Assembly (NCBI GenBank): GCA_039177555.1
Contig: JBCDFV010000006.1
Coordinates: forward strand, 1 to 64,000
Length of the DNA: 64,000 nucleotides
Reading direction: 5' to 3'
Source: JANQGH01 sp039177555
Lineage (GTDB): Bacteria > Pseudomonadota > Alphaproteobacteria > DSM-16000 > Inquilinaceae
Under the pieces are notes generated by a model. It was not told where the DNA came from, ran no database searches, and was given only the letters and a program-made list of their open reading frames with translations. Below are positions 42,780 through 50,988 of this stretch, one piece after another (the first letter of the stretch is position 1; every line of letters starts with the position of its first letter). Both the position numbers and the translations under genes were made by a program.

Positions 42780-43484
42780 TCAGTCCGTGTTCGCCGCCTG
42801 GTCCATGGCCTGGCGCAGCGTCTCGACGGAAAAGTCCGGCCCCTTGGCGGCGCCGATGATGAACGCCTCGCGCCGGAACATCAGGTCTGCCGCGCCCGGC
42901 ACGCCGGCGGCAACGCCGTGCGGCACCACGACGGCGCCATGTCGGTCGGCATGGATCAAATCGCCATTCGCCACGTCCATGCCGGCGACGGAGACGGGAC
43001 CGCCGAAATCGACCACGCGAACATAGGCGTGTGACGGGCCGATCTTGGCGGCCAGCGCCTGGAAACCCTCGGCGAACTGGTCGATATCGCGCACCGACCC
43101 GTTGGTGACCAGACCCAGGGCGCCGAACGATTTGTGGACGTTGGTGAACACTTCGCCCCAGAAGGCGCCGAAGCCGGGCCGTTCGTCGATGTCCTCAACA
43201 ACCACCACCTTCGGGTCGTCGCCCTCGGCGATGTAGGTGAAATAGTCGATGAGCCCGGCCCGGATTTCCTCGGCCGACCGGCCATCCGGCGTTTCAGCCT
43301 CGATCCTGACGGTCTTGGCATAGCCGACCATGCTGCCCAGGTCCGGCCGCACGCAGTGTAAATGGTCGACCGTATAGCCCGTGCCGCGCCGGTCCGGCAC
43401 CACGAGTTCCAAGGCGTTGCAGACGGTCGGGGTGTCGAGGCCGCGCAAGGCGTTCAAAACATCGGCAGACAGACGGTCGGTCAC
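42780..43484 (-). CDS. RraA-family protein (aldolase/decarboxylase-like)
   Basis: The 234-residue protein has the RraA/HMG-aldolase fold pattern: DTPTVCNALELV near the N terminus, then GLVTNGSVRDIDQFAEG, in which the G-x-V-R-D metal/acid site is conserved, and GDLIHADRHGAVVVP. Family members are RNase E inhibitors or, more often in such contexts, 4-hydroxy-4-methyl-2-oxoglutarate/oxaloacetate aldolases. GTG 43484 is the start because GAAGGAG precedes it; the 29 residues upstream look non-coding. Its upstream neighbour on the same strand is the LacI regulator. Confidence 0.83.
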   Translation of the reverse strand: MTDRLSADVLNALRGLDTPTVCNALELVVPDRRGTGYTVDHLHCVRPDLGSMVGYAKTVRIEAETPDGRSAEEIRAGLIDYFTYIAEGDDPKVVVVEDIDERPGFGAFWGEVFTNVHKSFGALGLVTNGSVRDIDQFAEGFQALAAKIGPSHAYVRVVDFGGPVSVAGMDVANGDLIHADRHGAVVVPHGVAAGVPGAADLMFRREAFIIGAAKGPDFSVETLRQAMDQAANTD

Positions 43485-43567
43485 GGGGGGTCTCCTTCGT
43501 TCGGGTGGTGACATCGTAGGGTGCCGCGACTCCCTCGCACAAGACGAACGACGGCCCGTTGCCGAAC

Positions 43568-44551
43568 TCACTTCGTCGTCTGACGCACGACCAGTTCGGT
43601 CTGCAGCAGATAGCGCGCATCCTTCAGGCCGACCGAGCGCAGCGCGTCATACATCAGCGACACGGCCAGGTCGCCGGCCTCCGACGATCGGCTTGAGATC
43701 GTGGTCAAAGGCGGATGGGTCAGGTCGCCCAAGACATCGTCGCAGCCGACGACGCTGAAACCGTCGGGGACCGTGATGCCGCGCTGTTCCAGGCCGGCGA
43801 GGATGCCATGGGCGGTGACGTCGTCGAAGGCAATGGCGACCGTGGTTCCGGCATCCAGGATGCGGTCGACGGCGCTCAAGCCCGCCTCGAAGCTGGAGAC
43901 CTGGGCCGGGCAGACATAGAGCTCAAGCCCCGCCTGTTGGGCCGCCTTGCGCACGGCCGAGCGCCGCGACTTGTTCGACCAGGAGCCGGACGGGCCGCTG
44001 ACATAAGCGATCTTCTTGTGGCCGCGCTCAGCCAAAAAGCGCACCGCCTCGGTCATACCGTTGGACGAGTCGATCAAGACGCGCGGCACGCCGGCCACGT
44101 CGCGGTTGATCAGCACGATCGGCCGCTGTTCGGCATAGTCCAAAATGCGCTTTTCCGGCAGCCGCGACGAGGCCAGGATCAGCCCCTCGACCTGGCCGAT
44201 GAAGCGGCCGACGAGGCGGTCTTCCTTGCTGGGGTCCTCGTTGGAATTGCCGAGAAAGACGCAGTAGTCCTGGGCATCCGCCGCGTCCTGGGCGGCACGG
44301 ATCATGGGCGGGAAGAACGGGTTTGCCACGTCCGGCACGATCAGCGCCAGATTGCTGTTCCTGCCGGTGCTGAGCGCCCGTGCCGTACGGTTCGGCACGT
44401 AGCCCAGCGTGTCGGCAACGGCCTTGATCCGTGCAACCGTCTCCGGCGTCAGCATGTAAGGCTTGGTGAAGGCGCGCGAAACGCTCGATCGGTTGACGCC
44501 CGCGGCCTGCGCCACTTGGCTGATGGTTACCGTGCCCTTGCGCTTGACCAC
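43568..44551 (-). CDS. LacI-family transcriptional regulator of the amino-sugar regulon
   Basis: A 327-residue repressor. The N-terminal HTH is TISQVAQAAGVNRSSVSRAF, followed by the hinge helix TARALSTGRNSNLALIVPDVANPFF and a periplasmic-binding-protein-like effector domain. The start is GTG 44551. It is divergent from the NagB-like gene, and the palindromic operator at 44627-44642 lies between them, which suggests control of the whole catabolic operon and the ABC importer. The effector is likely an amino sugar or its phosphate. The longer frame to 45439 is antisense to the NagB-like gene and rejected. Confidence 0.9.
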   Translation of the reverse strand: MVKRKGTVTISQVAQAAGVNRSSVSRAFTKPYMLTPETVARIKAVADTLGYVPNRTARALSTGRNSNLALIVPDVANPFFPPMIRAAQDAADAQDYCVFLGNSNEDPSKEDRLVGRFIGQVEGLILASSRLPEKRILDYAEQRPIVLINRDVAGVPRVLIDSSNGMTEAVRFLAERGHKKIAYVSGPSGSWSNKSRRSAVRKAAQQAGLELYVCPAQVSSFEAGLSAVDRILDAGTTVAIAFDDVTAHGILAGLEQRGITVPDGFSVVGCDDVLGDLTHPPLTTISSRSSEAGDLAVSLMYDALRSVGLKDARYLLQTELVVRQTTK

Positions 44552-44621
44552 GCCTCGTCCCGTGCTCTCTTCTGCGATGGCTGCACCCCACCCTGGCACA
44601 AGATATCGTCGGAAACAAAGT

Positions 44622-44642
44622 TTGACATGCAACCGGTTGCAT
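44622..44642 (+). promoter_or_regulatory. LacI-type operator and -35 in front of the NagB-like gene
   Basis: A -35 TTGACA (44622-44627) overlaps by one base a perfect palindrome, ATGCAACCGGTTGCAT (44627-44642), with the central CG typical of LacI operators. A weak -10, CTCAAT, lies at 44645-44650. The identical site recurs at 48659-48674. Binding here would block RNA polymerase. Confidence 0.8.
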
Positions 44643-44656
44643 GGCTCAATCCGGGA

Positions 44657-45487
44657 ATGACGCTCAGCAGCTCCAATCCTTCGCGCACAGATCGCCAGGC
44701 TGACCCTCTGCGCGCCGAGGCAGAACAACCAATCGCAAGCGCCCTGGTCGGGTCGCTGCGGGTGCAGACCTACGGCTCGCGCCAGGCGCTCGCCCATGCC
44801 AGCAGCAGCGACATTCATCGCGCCCTGACCGAGTGCCTGGCGCGGCAGAATCGCGCGCGCTTGATTCTGGCCGCCGCGCCCAGCCAAGCGGAGATGCTGG
44901 CGGAACTGGCGCAGTCGGCTGACGTCGACTGGTCGCGCGTGACGCTGTTTCACATGGACGAGTTCATCGGCTTGCCGGCAGAGGCGCCGCAACGATTTGC
45001 CGCCTGGCTCGACCGACATTTCTTCGCAAAGGTGCCGCAAGCCGAATGCCACAAGATCGTGCCCGAACCGGCACCGGAGGCGGCCGCGGAACGCTATGCC
45101 GCTCTGCTGAGCGAGGACGGTATCGACATCGTTTGCCTGGGCATCGGGGTGAACGGACACATCGCCTTCAACGACCCGCCGGTGGCCGATTTCGATGATC
45201 CGCAGGACGTGAAGGTCGTGGAACTGGACCGGACCTGCCGGCTTCAGCAGGTCGACGATCAGGGCTTTTCGAGCCTGGACCAGGTGCCGACCCACGCGGT
45301 CACGCTGACGATCCCACGGCTGTTGCGCGCGCATAAGCTGTTTTGCTGCGTGCCCGGCGCCCATAAGGCCGAGGCGGTGAAGCAGTGTTTGACGGGGCCG
45401 GTTTCCACCGAGTGGCCGGCCAGTATCTTGCGCACTCATCGTGACTGTACGCTCTATCTCGACAAGGACGCCAACCCCGATGTCTGA
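44657..45487 (+). CDS. nagB: Glucosamine-6-phosphate deaminase-like protein (NagB family, variant)
   Basis: A 276-residue protein of the NagB/6-phosphogluconolactonase fold, expected to convert glucosamine-6-phosphate to fructose-6-phosphate and ammonia. FHMDEFIGL (Asp101) matches the E. coli base Asp72. GIGVNGHIAFND carries His168, but Asn166 replaces the catalytic Asp141 and Asp173 stands at Glu148. The phosphate loop of E. coli NagB (GGTP type) is AAAPSQAEM here. A NagB-like subfamily with these changes exists. ATG 44657 lies after the operator. The stop overlaps the SIS gene by eight bases. Confidence 0.78.
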   Translation: MTLSSSNPSRTDRQADPLRAEAEQPIASALVGSLRVQTYGSRQALAHASSSDIHRALTECLARQNRARLILAAAPSQAEMLAELAQSADVDWSRVTLFHMDEFIGLPAEAPQRFAAWLDRHFFAKVPQAECHKIVPEPAPEAAAERYAALLSEDGIDIVCLGIGVNGHIAFNDPPVADFDDPQDVKVVELDRTCRLQQVDDQGFSSLDQVPTHAVTLTIPRLLRAHKLFCCVPGAHKAEAVKQCLTGPVSTEWPASILRTHRDCTLYLDKDANPDV

Positions 45488-46259
45488 CCAGCCAAAGATC
45501 GACGCCGACGCGCTGTGCGAGGACTATTTCAGCGCCGTTCAGGATCTGATGCGGCGCATCCTCGACGAGGAGTCGGTTGCGCTGGACAAGGCGGCAGAGA
45601 TGCTGGCCGATCAGATCGCGGCCGACCGGCTGGTCCACGTCTTCGGCCCCGGCGGCCATTCCAACCTGGCGACGCAGGAGGTGTTCTTTCGCGCCGGCGG
45701 CCTGATGCATATCAGCGCCATCCTGGACGAGGGCACCATGCTGGCAAACGGCGCCCTGCGCTCGATGGCGATCGAACGCACGCCCGGCTACGGCAAGGTG
45801 GTGATCGCCAATCGCGGGCTTGGCGACGCGGACTTGTTGGTGCTGGTCAATGCCTACGGGATCAACGCGGCGCTGATTGATTCCGCGCTGGAGGCGCGCA
45901 GCCGTGGCTGCACGGTGATCGGCATCAGCTCGGCCGGCCACGCTGCGAACACAGCCCCGGACCACCCTGCCCGCCACCCGACCAAGCAGAACCTGCAGGA
46001 TGTCGTCGACCTGCATATCGATACCAAGGTGCCGATCGGCGATGCGGTCGTCGCCATGCCGGGCATCGGCGAGAAGATCGCGGCGGTTTCGACATTCGCC
46101 AACGCCTTCACCCTGAACTGCCTGGTCATTCGCGTGGTCGCCAAGCTGAAGGATCGCGGCATCGACCCACCGATCTGGCGCAGCGGCAACGCGCCGGGCG
46201 GTGACGCGGCCAATGCGCGCTTCATCGACAAGTTCAGGCACCGCGTGCCGACGCTATGA
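45480..46259 (+). CDS. SIS-domain sugar isomerase-like protein (UPF0309-like)
   Basis: A 259-residue single SIS-domain protein resembling UPF0309: helix-rich N terminus, VHVFGPGGHSNLATQEVFFRAGGL (53-75), then LLVLVNAYGINAALIDSALEAR. In ordinary SIS domains the latter region holds S-N-S-G-x-N/T, which binds the phosphate; here residues 123-129 are VNAYGIN and the serines are gone. It may act on an unphosphorylated or unusual substrate. ATG 45480 overlaps the deaminase stop, and the next gene overlaps by ATGA. Activity unknown. Confidence 0.75.
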   Translation: MSDQPKIDADALCEDYFSAVQDLMRRILDEESVALDKAAEMLADQIAADRLVHVFGPGGHSNLATQEVFFRAGGLMHISAILDEGTMLANGALRSMAIERTPGYGKVVIANRGLGDADLLVLVNAYGINAALIDSALEARSRGCTVIGISSAGHAANTAPDHPARHPTKQNLQDVVDLHIDTKVPIGDAVVAMPGIGEKIAAVSTFANAFTLNCLVIRVVAKLKDRGIDPPIWRSGNAPGGDAANARFIDKFRHRVPTL

Positions 46260-47407
46260 CAGACGGCGCGGAGATCCTGGGCCGCGATCCGGCAACCGGC
46301 GAAAGCCTTCGTCTGATCGTCGAGGACCGTGCGATCGCCGCGATCGAGCCCGCTGCCGAAGACACCGACACCTTCCTGGCGCCCGGCCTGATCGACCTGC
46401 AGGTGAACGGCTATGGCGGCATCGACTTGAATGACGTTGAGTTGACGCCGGACGCGGTTTCAGAACTATGCCGGTCGCTAATGGCGCTCGGTGTCACGAC
46501 GTTCTTGCCGACCATCATCACGGCGCCGGAAGACCGGATCATTAGAGCCTTGGGCAGGATCGCCGCCGCGCGGGCGGCTGATCCGTTGGCGGCCGAGATG
46601 ATTGCCGGCATCCATGTCGAAGGTCCGTCTGTGTCGCCGGAGGACGGGCCGCGCGGCGCCCATCCGCTCGAATTCGTGCGGCCGCCATCGATCGAAGAAT
46701 TCGACCGCTGGCAAGCGGCCTGCGACGGTCTCATCGCGATGGTGACCCTGGCGCCTGAACGCGAAGGCGCCCTGACCTACATCGCCGCTGTGTCTCAACG
46801 CGGCATCCACGTCGCGATCGGTCATTCCGGCGCATCGGCGGATCAGATCCATGCGGCGGTTGCCGAAGGCGCGCGGCTGTCGACACATCTCGGCAACGGT
46901 GCCGCGGCCATGGTGCCGCGCCACCCCAATCTGATCTGGGCACAGCTCGCCAGCGACACCCTGACCGCCACCTTCATTGCGGACGGCCATCATCTGCCGG
47001 CCGACACCTTTGCTGCGATGGTGCGCGCCAAGGGCCTGAATAGGGCCATTCTGGTCTCCGATAGCGTCGCCTTGGCGGGATTGCCGGCGGGGGTCTACGA
47101 GCAGCCGATCGGCGGCAAGGTGGAACTGAGCGAGGATGGGCGCGTCAGCCTTGCCGGCACACCTTACTTGGCCGGCGCCGGCTTGCCGCTGATCAACACG
47201 CTGCCCATCGCCATGCGCATGGCCGGGCTCGACCTCGCTTCGGTCCTACGCATGGCCACGACCAACCCTGGTCGGTTCGTTGGCAGGGCGGAGGGTCTGA
47301 AGGTTGGTGCGCGTGCCGACATTCTGCGCTTCCGCCGGCCGTACGACCCGCAGGGACCGCTAGACGTCGTCGATGTTTGGTCGGCCGGGCGGAGGGTGGC
47401 GCCGTGA
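46256..47407 (+). CDS. nagA: N-acetylglucosamine-6-phosphate deacetylase
   Basis: A 383-residue amidohydrolase that removes acetate from N-acetylated amino sugars. Landmarks are LIDLQVNGYGGIDLND after the first strand, the metal ligand Glu in IHVEGPSV, His in VAIGHSGAS and RLSTHLGNGAAA, HHL near ADGHHL, and the catalytic Asp in LVSDSVALAG. The order agrees with NagA, which lacks the usual HxH. It is coupled both upstream (ATGA with the SIS gene) and downstream (GTGA with the ceramidase-like gene). Confidence 0.92.
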   Translation: MTDGAEILGRDPATGESLRLIVEDRAIAAIEPAAEDTDTFLAPGLIDLQVNGYGGIDLNDVELTPDAVSELCRSLMALGVTTFLPTIITAPEDRIIRALGRIAAARAADPLAAEMIAGIHVEGPSVSPEDGPRGAHPLEFVRPPSIEEFDRWQAACDGLIAMVTLAPEREGALTYIAAVSQRGIHVAIGHSGASADQIHAAVAEGARLSTHLGNGAAAMVPRHPNLIWAQLASDTLTATFIADGHHLPADTFAAMVRAKGLNRAILVSDSVALAGLPAGVYEQPIGGKVELSEDGRVSLAGTPYLAGAGLPLINTLPIAMRMAGLDLASVLRMATTNPGRFVGRAEGLKVGARADILRFRRPYDPQGPLDVVDVWSAGRRVAP

Positions 47408-48657
47408 TCCGCGCGGGGGTCGCGGTGATCGACATTACGCCGCCGGCCGGCCTACTGATGGCGGGTTTTGCGGCACGGACAGAGCCGGCGGAAAGCGCGC
47501 ATGATCCGCTGACTGTCCGCGCGTTGGCCGTTAACGAGACCGTGCTGGTGGTTGCCGACGTGATCGGCTTTCACTGGGAGATGAGCGCGCGGGTGCGCGC
47601 CCGCTGCGGCCTGCCCGATGAGAGCTTGATGCTGTGCGCGACGCACACCCATGGTGGGCCGGTGTCGATGACGGGACGGCTGCACGCGGCGGCAGATCCC
47701 GGTTATCTCAACCGACTGGAGAATGCCTGCGTCACGGCCATCAAGCAGGCGCGCGACAGACGCGTCGACGCCGAACTGTCTTTCGCGTCGGGTGCCGATC
47801 CCGACGTGGCGCGCAACCGGCGCCATGATGACGGCCCGATCGACCGAAACCTGCCGGTCCTGAAGGTGCGCGGGAAGAACGGGCAGGTGCTGGCGATCCT
47901 GGTCAACTATGCCTGTCACCCGGTGGTCCTGGGCGCCGACAACCGGCAATGGACGGGCGACTATCCGCACTTTGTCCGCGCCGAACTCGAGGCCGCCAGC
48001 CCCGGTGCGACCGCGATCTTCCTGACCGGCTGCATCGGCGATCTGAACACCGGTCATTCGGCCGAGGCCTCGATCAGCCTGGCCGGCAATCCGGCGCGCA
48101 GCTTCCCGGCCGCTGAAGCCTTCGGCAAGCGGATCGCCCAGGCCGTGGCGGAGGGCAAGGACAGACCGCTCGGCACCGACTGCTCGACGGCCTTGACCCG
48201 CGTCACCCTGACGTTCGAGCGACGGGAGAAGGCACCGCTCCACAGCCTGCGTAAGGCGTGGCTGGAAGAGGCTGAGCAAAGCGGCGAAGCGCGCGCGGAG
48301 CTGTTGAAAATCTGGGCGGATTGGGCGCGGGATATCGCGCCGCGGCCGTTGGACCCGCTGCAAGAGCTGATCGCCACGTTCGATTGGGGCGGGATGATCC
48401 TGATCGGCATGCCGGGCGAGATCTTTGCCGCCACGGCCCTGGATCTGCGAGCGGCGCTCGGCGATCGGCCCGTCATGCTGGCGGGTTTCAGCGACGACAA
48501 TCCCGGCTATATCCCGCCACGGCAGGAGTACTCGTTCGGCGGCTACGAGGTCGACGAAGCCCACCGTTTCTATGGCCAGCCGGCCACGATCGCACCGGGC
48601 TGTGCCGAGGCGATCCGCGACGCGGCTCTATCCATCGCCGGCGTCGGGCACGTTTGA
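47404..48657 (+). CDS. Neutral-ceramidase-like zinc amidase (catalytic domain only)
   Basis: A 417-residue protein matching the N-terminal domain of neutral/alkaline non-lysosomal ceramidases, which hydrolyse N-acyl bonds with zinc. THTHGGP (80-86) supplies the first His ligands, NYACHPVVL (His172) another, and SDDNPGYIPPRQEY the Glu/Tyr region. FLTGCIGDLN is also typical. The C-terminal Ig-like domain of ceramidases is missing and there is no signal peptide, so it is probably cytoplasmic. Start GTG 47404 overlaps the NagA stop. The operon suggests an N-acyl amino sugar substrate rather than a sphingolipid; this is inference. Confidence 0.8.
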   Translation: MIRAGVAVIDITPPAGLLMAGFAARTEPAESAHDPLTVRALAVNETVLVVADVIGFHWEMSARVRARCGLPDESLMLCATHTHGGPVSMTGRLHAAADPGYLNRLENACVTAIKQARDRRVDAELSFASGADPDVARNRRHDDGPIDRNLPVLKVRGKNGQVLAILVNYACHPVVLGADNRQWTGDYPHFVRAELEAASPGATAIFLTGCIGDLNTGHSAEASISLAGNPARSFPAAEAFGKRIAQAVAEGKDRPLGTDCSTALTRVTLTFERREKAPLHSLRKAWLEEAEQSGEARAELLKIWADWARDIAPRPLDPLQELIATFDWGGMILIGMPGEIFAATALDLRAALGDRPVMLAGFSDDNPGYIPPRQEYSFGGYEVDEAHRFYGQPATIAPGCAEAIRDAALSIAGVGHV

Positions 48658-48674
48658 CATGCAACCGGTTGCAT
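48654..48674 (+). promoter_or_regulatory. Second identical LacI-type operator, before the ABC binding-protein gene
   Basis: TTGACA (48654-48659) again overlaps the same 16-bp palindrome, ATGCAACCGGTTGCAT (48659-48674), directly after the stop of the ceramidase-like gene. It begins 69 bases before the binding-protein start. It gives the importer genes their own repressed promoter within the same gene order. Confidence 0.8.
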
Positions 48675-48727
48675 GCAACACTGCATTCAAGCTCTGGCGT
48701 TCTTCAAGCGCAACCAAGGAGGGGAGA

Positions 48728-50020
48728 ATGGGAAGGCACACAAAGACATCGATGACCTTGAGCGCCGCGCTGCTGGTCGGCACCGCGATCGGGGCCAACT
48801 CCGCAGCGGCGGAAACCATCACCGTTTGGAGCGGGTTCCCGGAGATGGTGCCCTTCTACGAGCACGTTGCGGCATCCATGGCGGACGACCATCCGGATCT
48901 GGAGGTCAATGTCGAAGCCATCGCCCTGCGCGAGCATGAGCGGCGCATCGCGCTCGGCCTCACCGGCGGCGGGCAAGGCACGCTGGTGATCGAGCTGGCC
49001 GGCTCCACGGCCCAGCGCTACATCGAAAACGACCTGCTGCCGGCGGTGCCGGACGACGTTGCCAGCTTCGTGACCGGTGACGGCAATTTCTCCGAGTTCT
49101 TCATCAACACGGCCAGCGACGACGGCACGGTTTACGGTGTGCCGCTGTTCCGGGGCCAGGGCGCCCTGTTCTACAACACCGACATGTTCGAAGCGGCGGG
49201 CCTGAGCGAGCCGCCCGCGACCATGGCCGACTACACGACCTATGCCGAGCAACTGACCGAGCGGGACGCTGACGGCAACCCGATCGTGTCGGGCTGGAGC
49301 CTGCGCCTGTCCGGCGGCGGCCAGGGCATTGCGGAGAAGTTCTGGATCAACCTTTTCCAGTTTGGCGGCTCGGTGCTTGAGCAGACTGATGACGGCATGT
49401 GGCAGGCCGGCTACGCCAACGAGGCCGGGCGCAACGCGCTGAACCAGTATCTGGTCAACCTCTACACGCTGGACACGGTGACGCCGGAAATGCCGGCCGA
49501 CGCCGAGGCGTTCCAGCGCGGCCAGACGGCCATGTTCATCCGCGAATCCTGGGTCATCGGCGACATCGCCGCACGGGCACCGGACCTGAACTATGCCACC
49601 GCCCCCCTGCCCATGGGATCGATCGCCCTGCCGGTCAACCTCTATGTCAACGAGGCTGACGGCGACGGCGCGGACGCCGCTTGGGCGTTCGCCATGGCCG
49701 CCAACGAACCGGACAACTTGGTCTGGCTGTTGGAGAATGTCGGCTGGCTGCCCAACCGCATCAATGTCGACTATTCGTCGGTGACGGAGGCCGTTCCGCA
49801 ATTCTCCGCCTTCGTCAATAACCCGGCGGGCTTCGAATTCTTCACCCTGCCGGCGATCGGGCCGATCGAAGAGGTCCTGACCCGCCTCGCCGCGCAGTTG
49901 GAGCAGGCCTTTGCCGACCCGTCCTTGGCGGACGACCCGGAGGCGATCGACGCCTTCCTGGCGGCGGCAGCCGAAGAGACCAACAGGATCCTCGAGCGTG
50001 AAGGCTTGCTTGCGCAATAG
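48728..50020 (+). CDS. Sugar ABC transporter substrate-binding protein (family 1)
   Basis: The 430-residue exported protein has a signal peptide (TKTSMTLSAALLVGTAIGANSAAA) and then TITVWSGFPEMVPFYEHV, the start of a family 1 (maltose/glycerol-3-P type) binding protein. Features include GVPLFRGQGALFYNTDMFEAAGL and AFQRGQTAMFIRESWV. It captures the sugar in the periplasm for the permeases downstream. AAGGAGGGG precedes ATG 48728. A strong terminator follows, which should make this protein more abundant than the membrane subunits. The ligand is probably an N-acetylated amino sugar, by context. Confidence 0.88.
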   Translation: MGRHTKTSMTLSAALLVGTAIGANSAAAETITVWSGFPEMVPFYEHVAASMADDHPDLEVNVEAIALREHERRIALGLTGGGQGTLVIELAGSTAQRYIENDLLPAVPDDVASFVTGDGNFSEFFINTASDDGTVYGVPLFRGQGALFYNTDMFEAAGLSEPPATMADYTTYAEQLTERDADGNPIVSGWSLRLSGGGQGIAEKFWINLFQFGGSVLEQTDDGMWQAGYANEAGRNALNQYLVNLYTLDTVTPEMPADAEAFQRGQTAMFIRESWVIGDIAARAPDLNYATAPLPMGSIALPVNLYVNEADGDGADAAWAFAMAANEPDNLVWLLENVGWLPNRINVDYSSVTEAVPQFSAFVNNPAGFEFFTLPAIGPIEEVLTRLAAQLEQAFADPSLADDPEAIDAFLAAAAEETNRILEREGLLAQ

Positions 50021-50038
50021 CCGTAACGTTTGAGAAAC

Positions 50039-50082
50039 TGCCGTTCCGGGGTTGCCTCACCCCCCGGAACGGCATGTTTTTT
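50039..50082 (+). terminator. Intrinsic terminator between binding protein and permeases
   Basis: A perfect 13-bp stem (TGCCGTTCCGGGG 50039-50051 with CCCCGGAACGGCA 50062-50074) with a 10-base loop is followed two bases later by six T. It lies between genes of the same ABC operon and probably allows partial read-through. Confidence 0.85.
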
Positions 50083-50100
50083 GTTCGATAAGGCGGGCAG

Positions 50101-50988
50101 ATGCTGCGCACCAAGAAGTGGCGGTTTGCGATCCTGGCGATTTTGCCGACGCTCGCGATCTTCGCCTGGGTGCGCATGTTTCCGATCTGGGAAACTCTGC
50201 GCCTAAGCCTGCACCGCTGGGACATCCTGTCCGCCGACAAGCCGTTCATCGGCCTGGAGAACTTTCGTGAGCTGTTTCAGGACCAACTGTTCCTGAACGC
50301 CCTGGTCAACACCACGATCATCGCCTTCGGCGTGCTGTTCGTGACCATTCCGGCGGCGTTGGTGATTGCCGCCCTGATCTACCACCGCACCCGCTCGCGC
50401 TTTGCCGGCTTTTACGAGACCACCGTGTTCATCCCGCACATCGTGTCGCTGGTGCCGGCCGCCATGGCCTGGAAGTGGATCTTCGACGCCAATCTCGGGC
50501 CACTGAATGCCCTCCTGGAGTTTTTCGGCATCCCCGGCCAGGCCTGGCTGTTCGATCCGGTCCTGTCGGTGATTTGCATCATCATCCTGTGCTCGTGGCA
50601 GGCGCTGGGCTATGCCGTGCTGATCTATCTCGTCGGCTTCAAGAACCTGCCGCACACCCTGTTCGAGGCCGCCAAGCTGGACGGCGCGTCGGGCATCCAG
50701 CGCTTCTTCTTCATCTCCGTGCCGCTGTTGCGGCCGATCACGCTCTACGTTTCGGTGGTGACGCTGATTTCGGGCTTCAACGTCTACGCCCAGGCCTTCG
50801 TGCTGGCCTCGGACTCGCAAGGGGCACCCGGCCGCCTGGTGCGCGTGCTGGTGCTGGACATGCTGGAAAACGCCTTCCGCAACTACCGCGTCGGCTATGC
50901 GGCGTCGGAGGCGGTCATTCTGCTCTGCATCGTCCTGGTGCTGACGTTGGTCCAGTTCGGTCTCTTGCGCGAGAAGTGGAACCGATGA
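50101..50988 (+). CDS. Sugar ABC transporter permease (MalF/UgpA-like)
   Basis: A 295-residue inner-membrane protein with six helices. The EAA loop contacting the ATPase is LFEAAKLDGASGIQRFFFISVPLLRP. It forms the heterodimeric channel with the next gene. ATG 50101 lies 19 bases after the terminator's T-tract. The stop overlaps the next start by ATGA. The family is carbohydrate uptake type 1. Confidence 0.92.
   Translation: MLRTKKWRFAILAILPTLAIFAWVRMFPIWETLRLSLHRWDILSADKPFIGLENFRELFQDQLFLNALVNTTIIAFGVLFVTIPAALVIAALIYHRTRSRFAGFYETTVFIPHIVSLVPAAMAWKWIFDANLGPLNALLEFFGIPGQAWLFDPVLSVICIIILCSWQALGYAVLIYLVGFKNLPHTLFEAAKLDGASGIQRFFFISVPLLRPITLYVSVVTLISGFNVYAQAFVLASDSQGAPGRLVRVLVLDMLENAFRNYRVGYAASEAVILLCIVLVLTLVQFGLLREKWNR

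Noticed and set aside
43715..44656. Upstream extension of the NagB-like frame
   Set aside because: It runs through the LacI gene on the other strand and through the operator; no NagB-like residues occur before 44657.
43568..45439. 623-residue minus-strand frame including the LacI gene
   Set aside because: The upstream 296 residues are antisense to the NagB-like gene and cross the operator; the HTH begins directly after GTG 44551.
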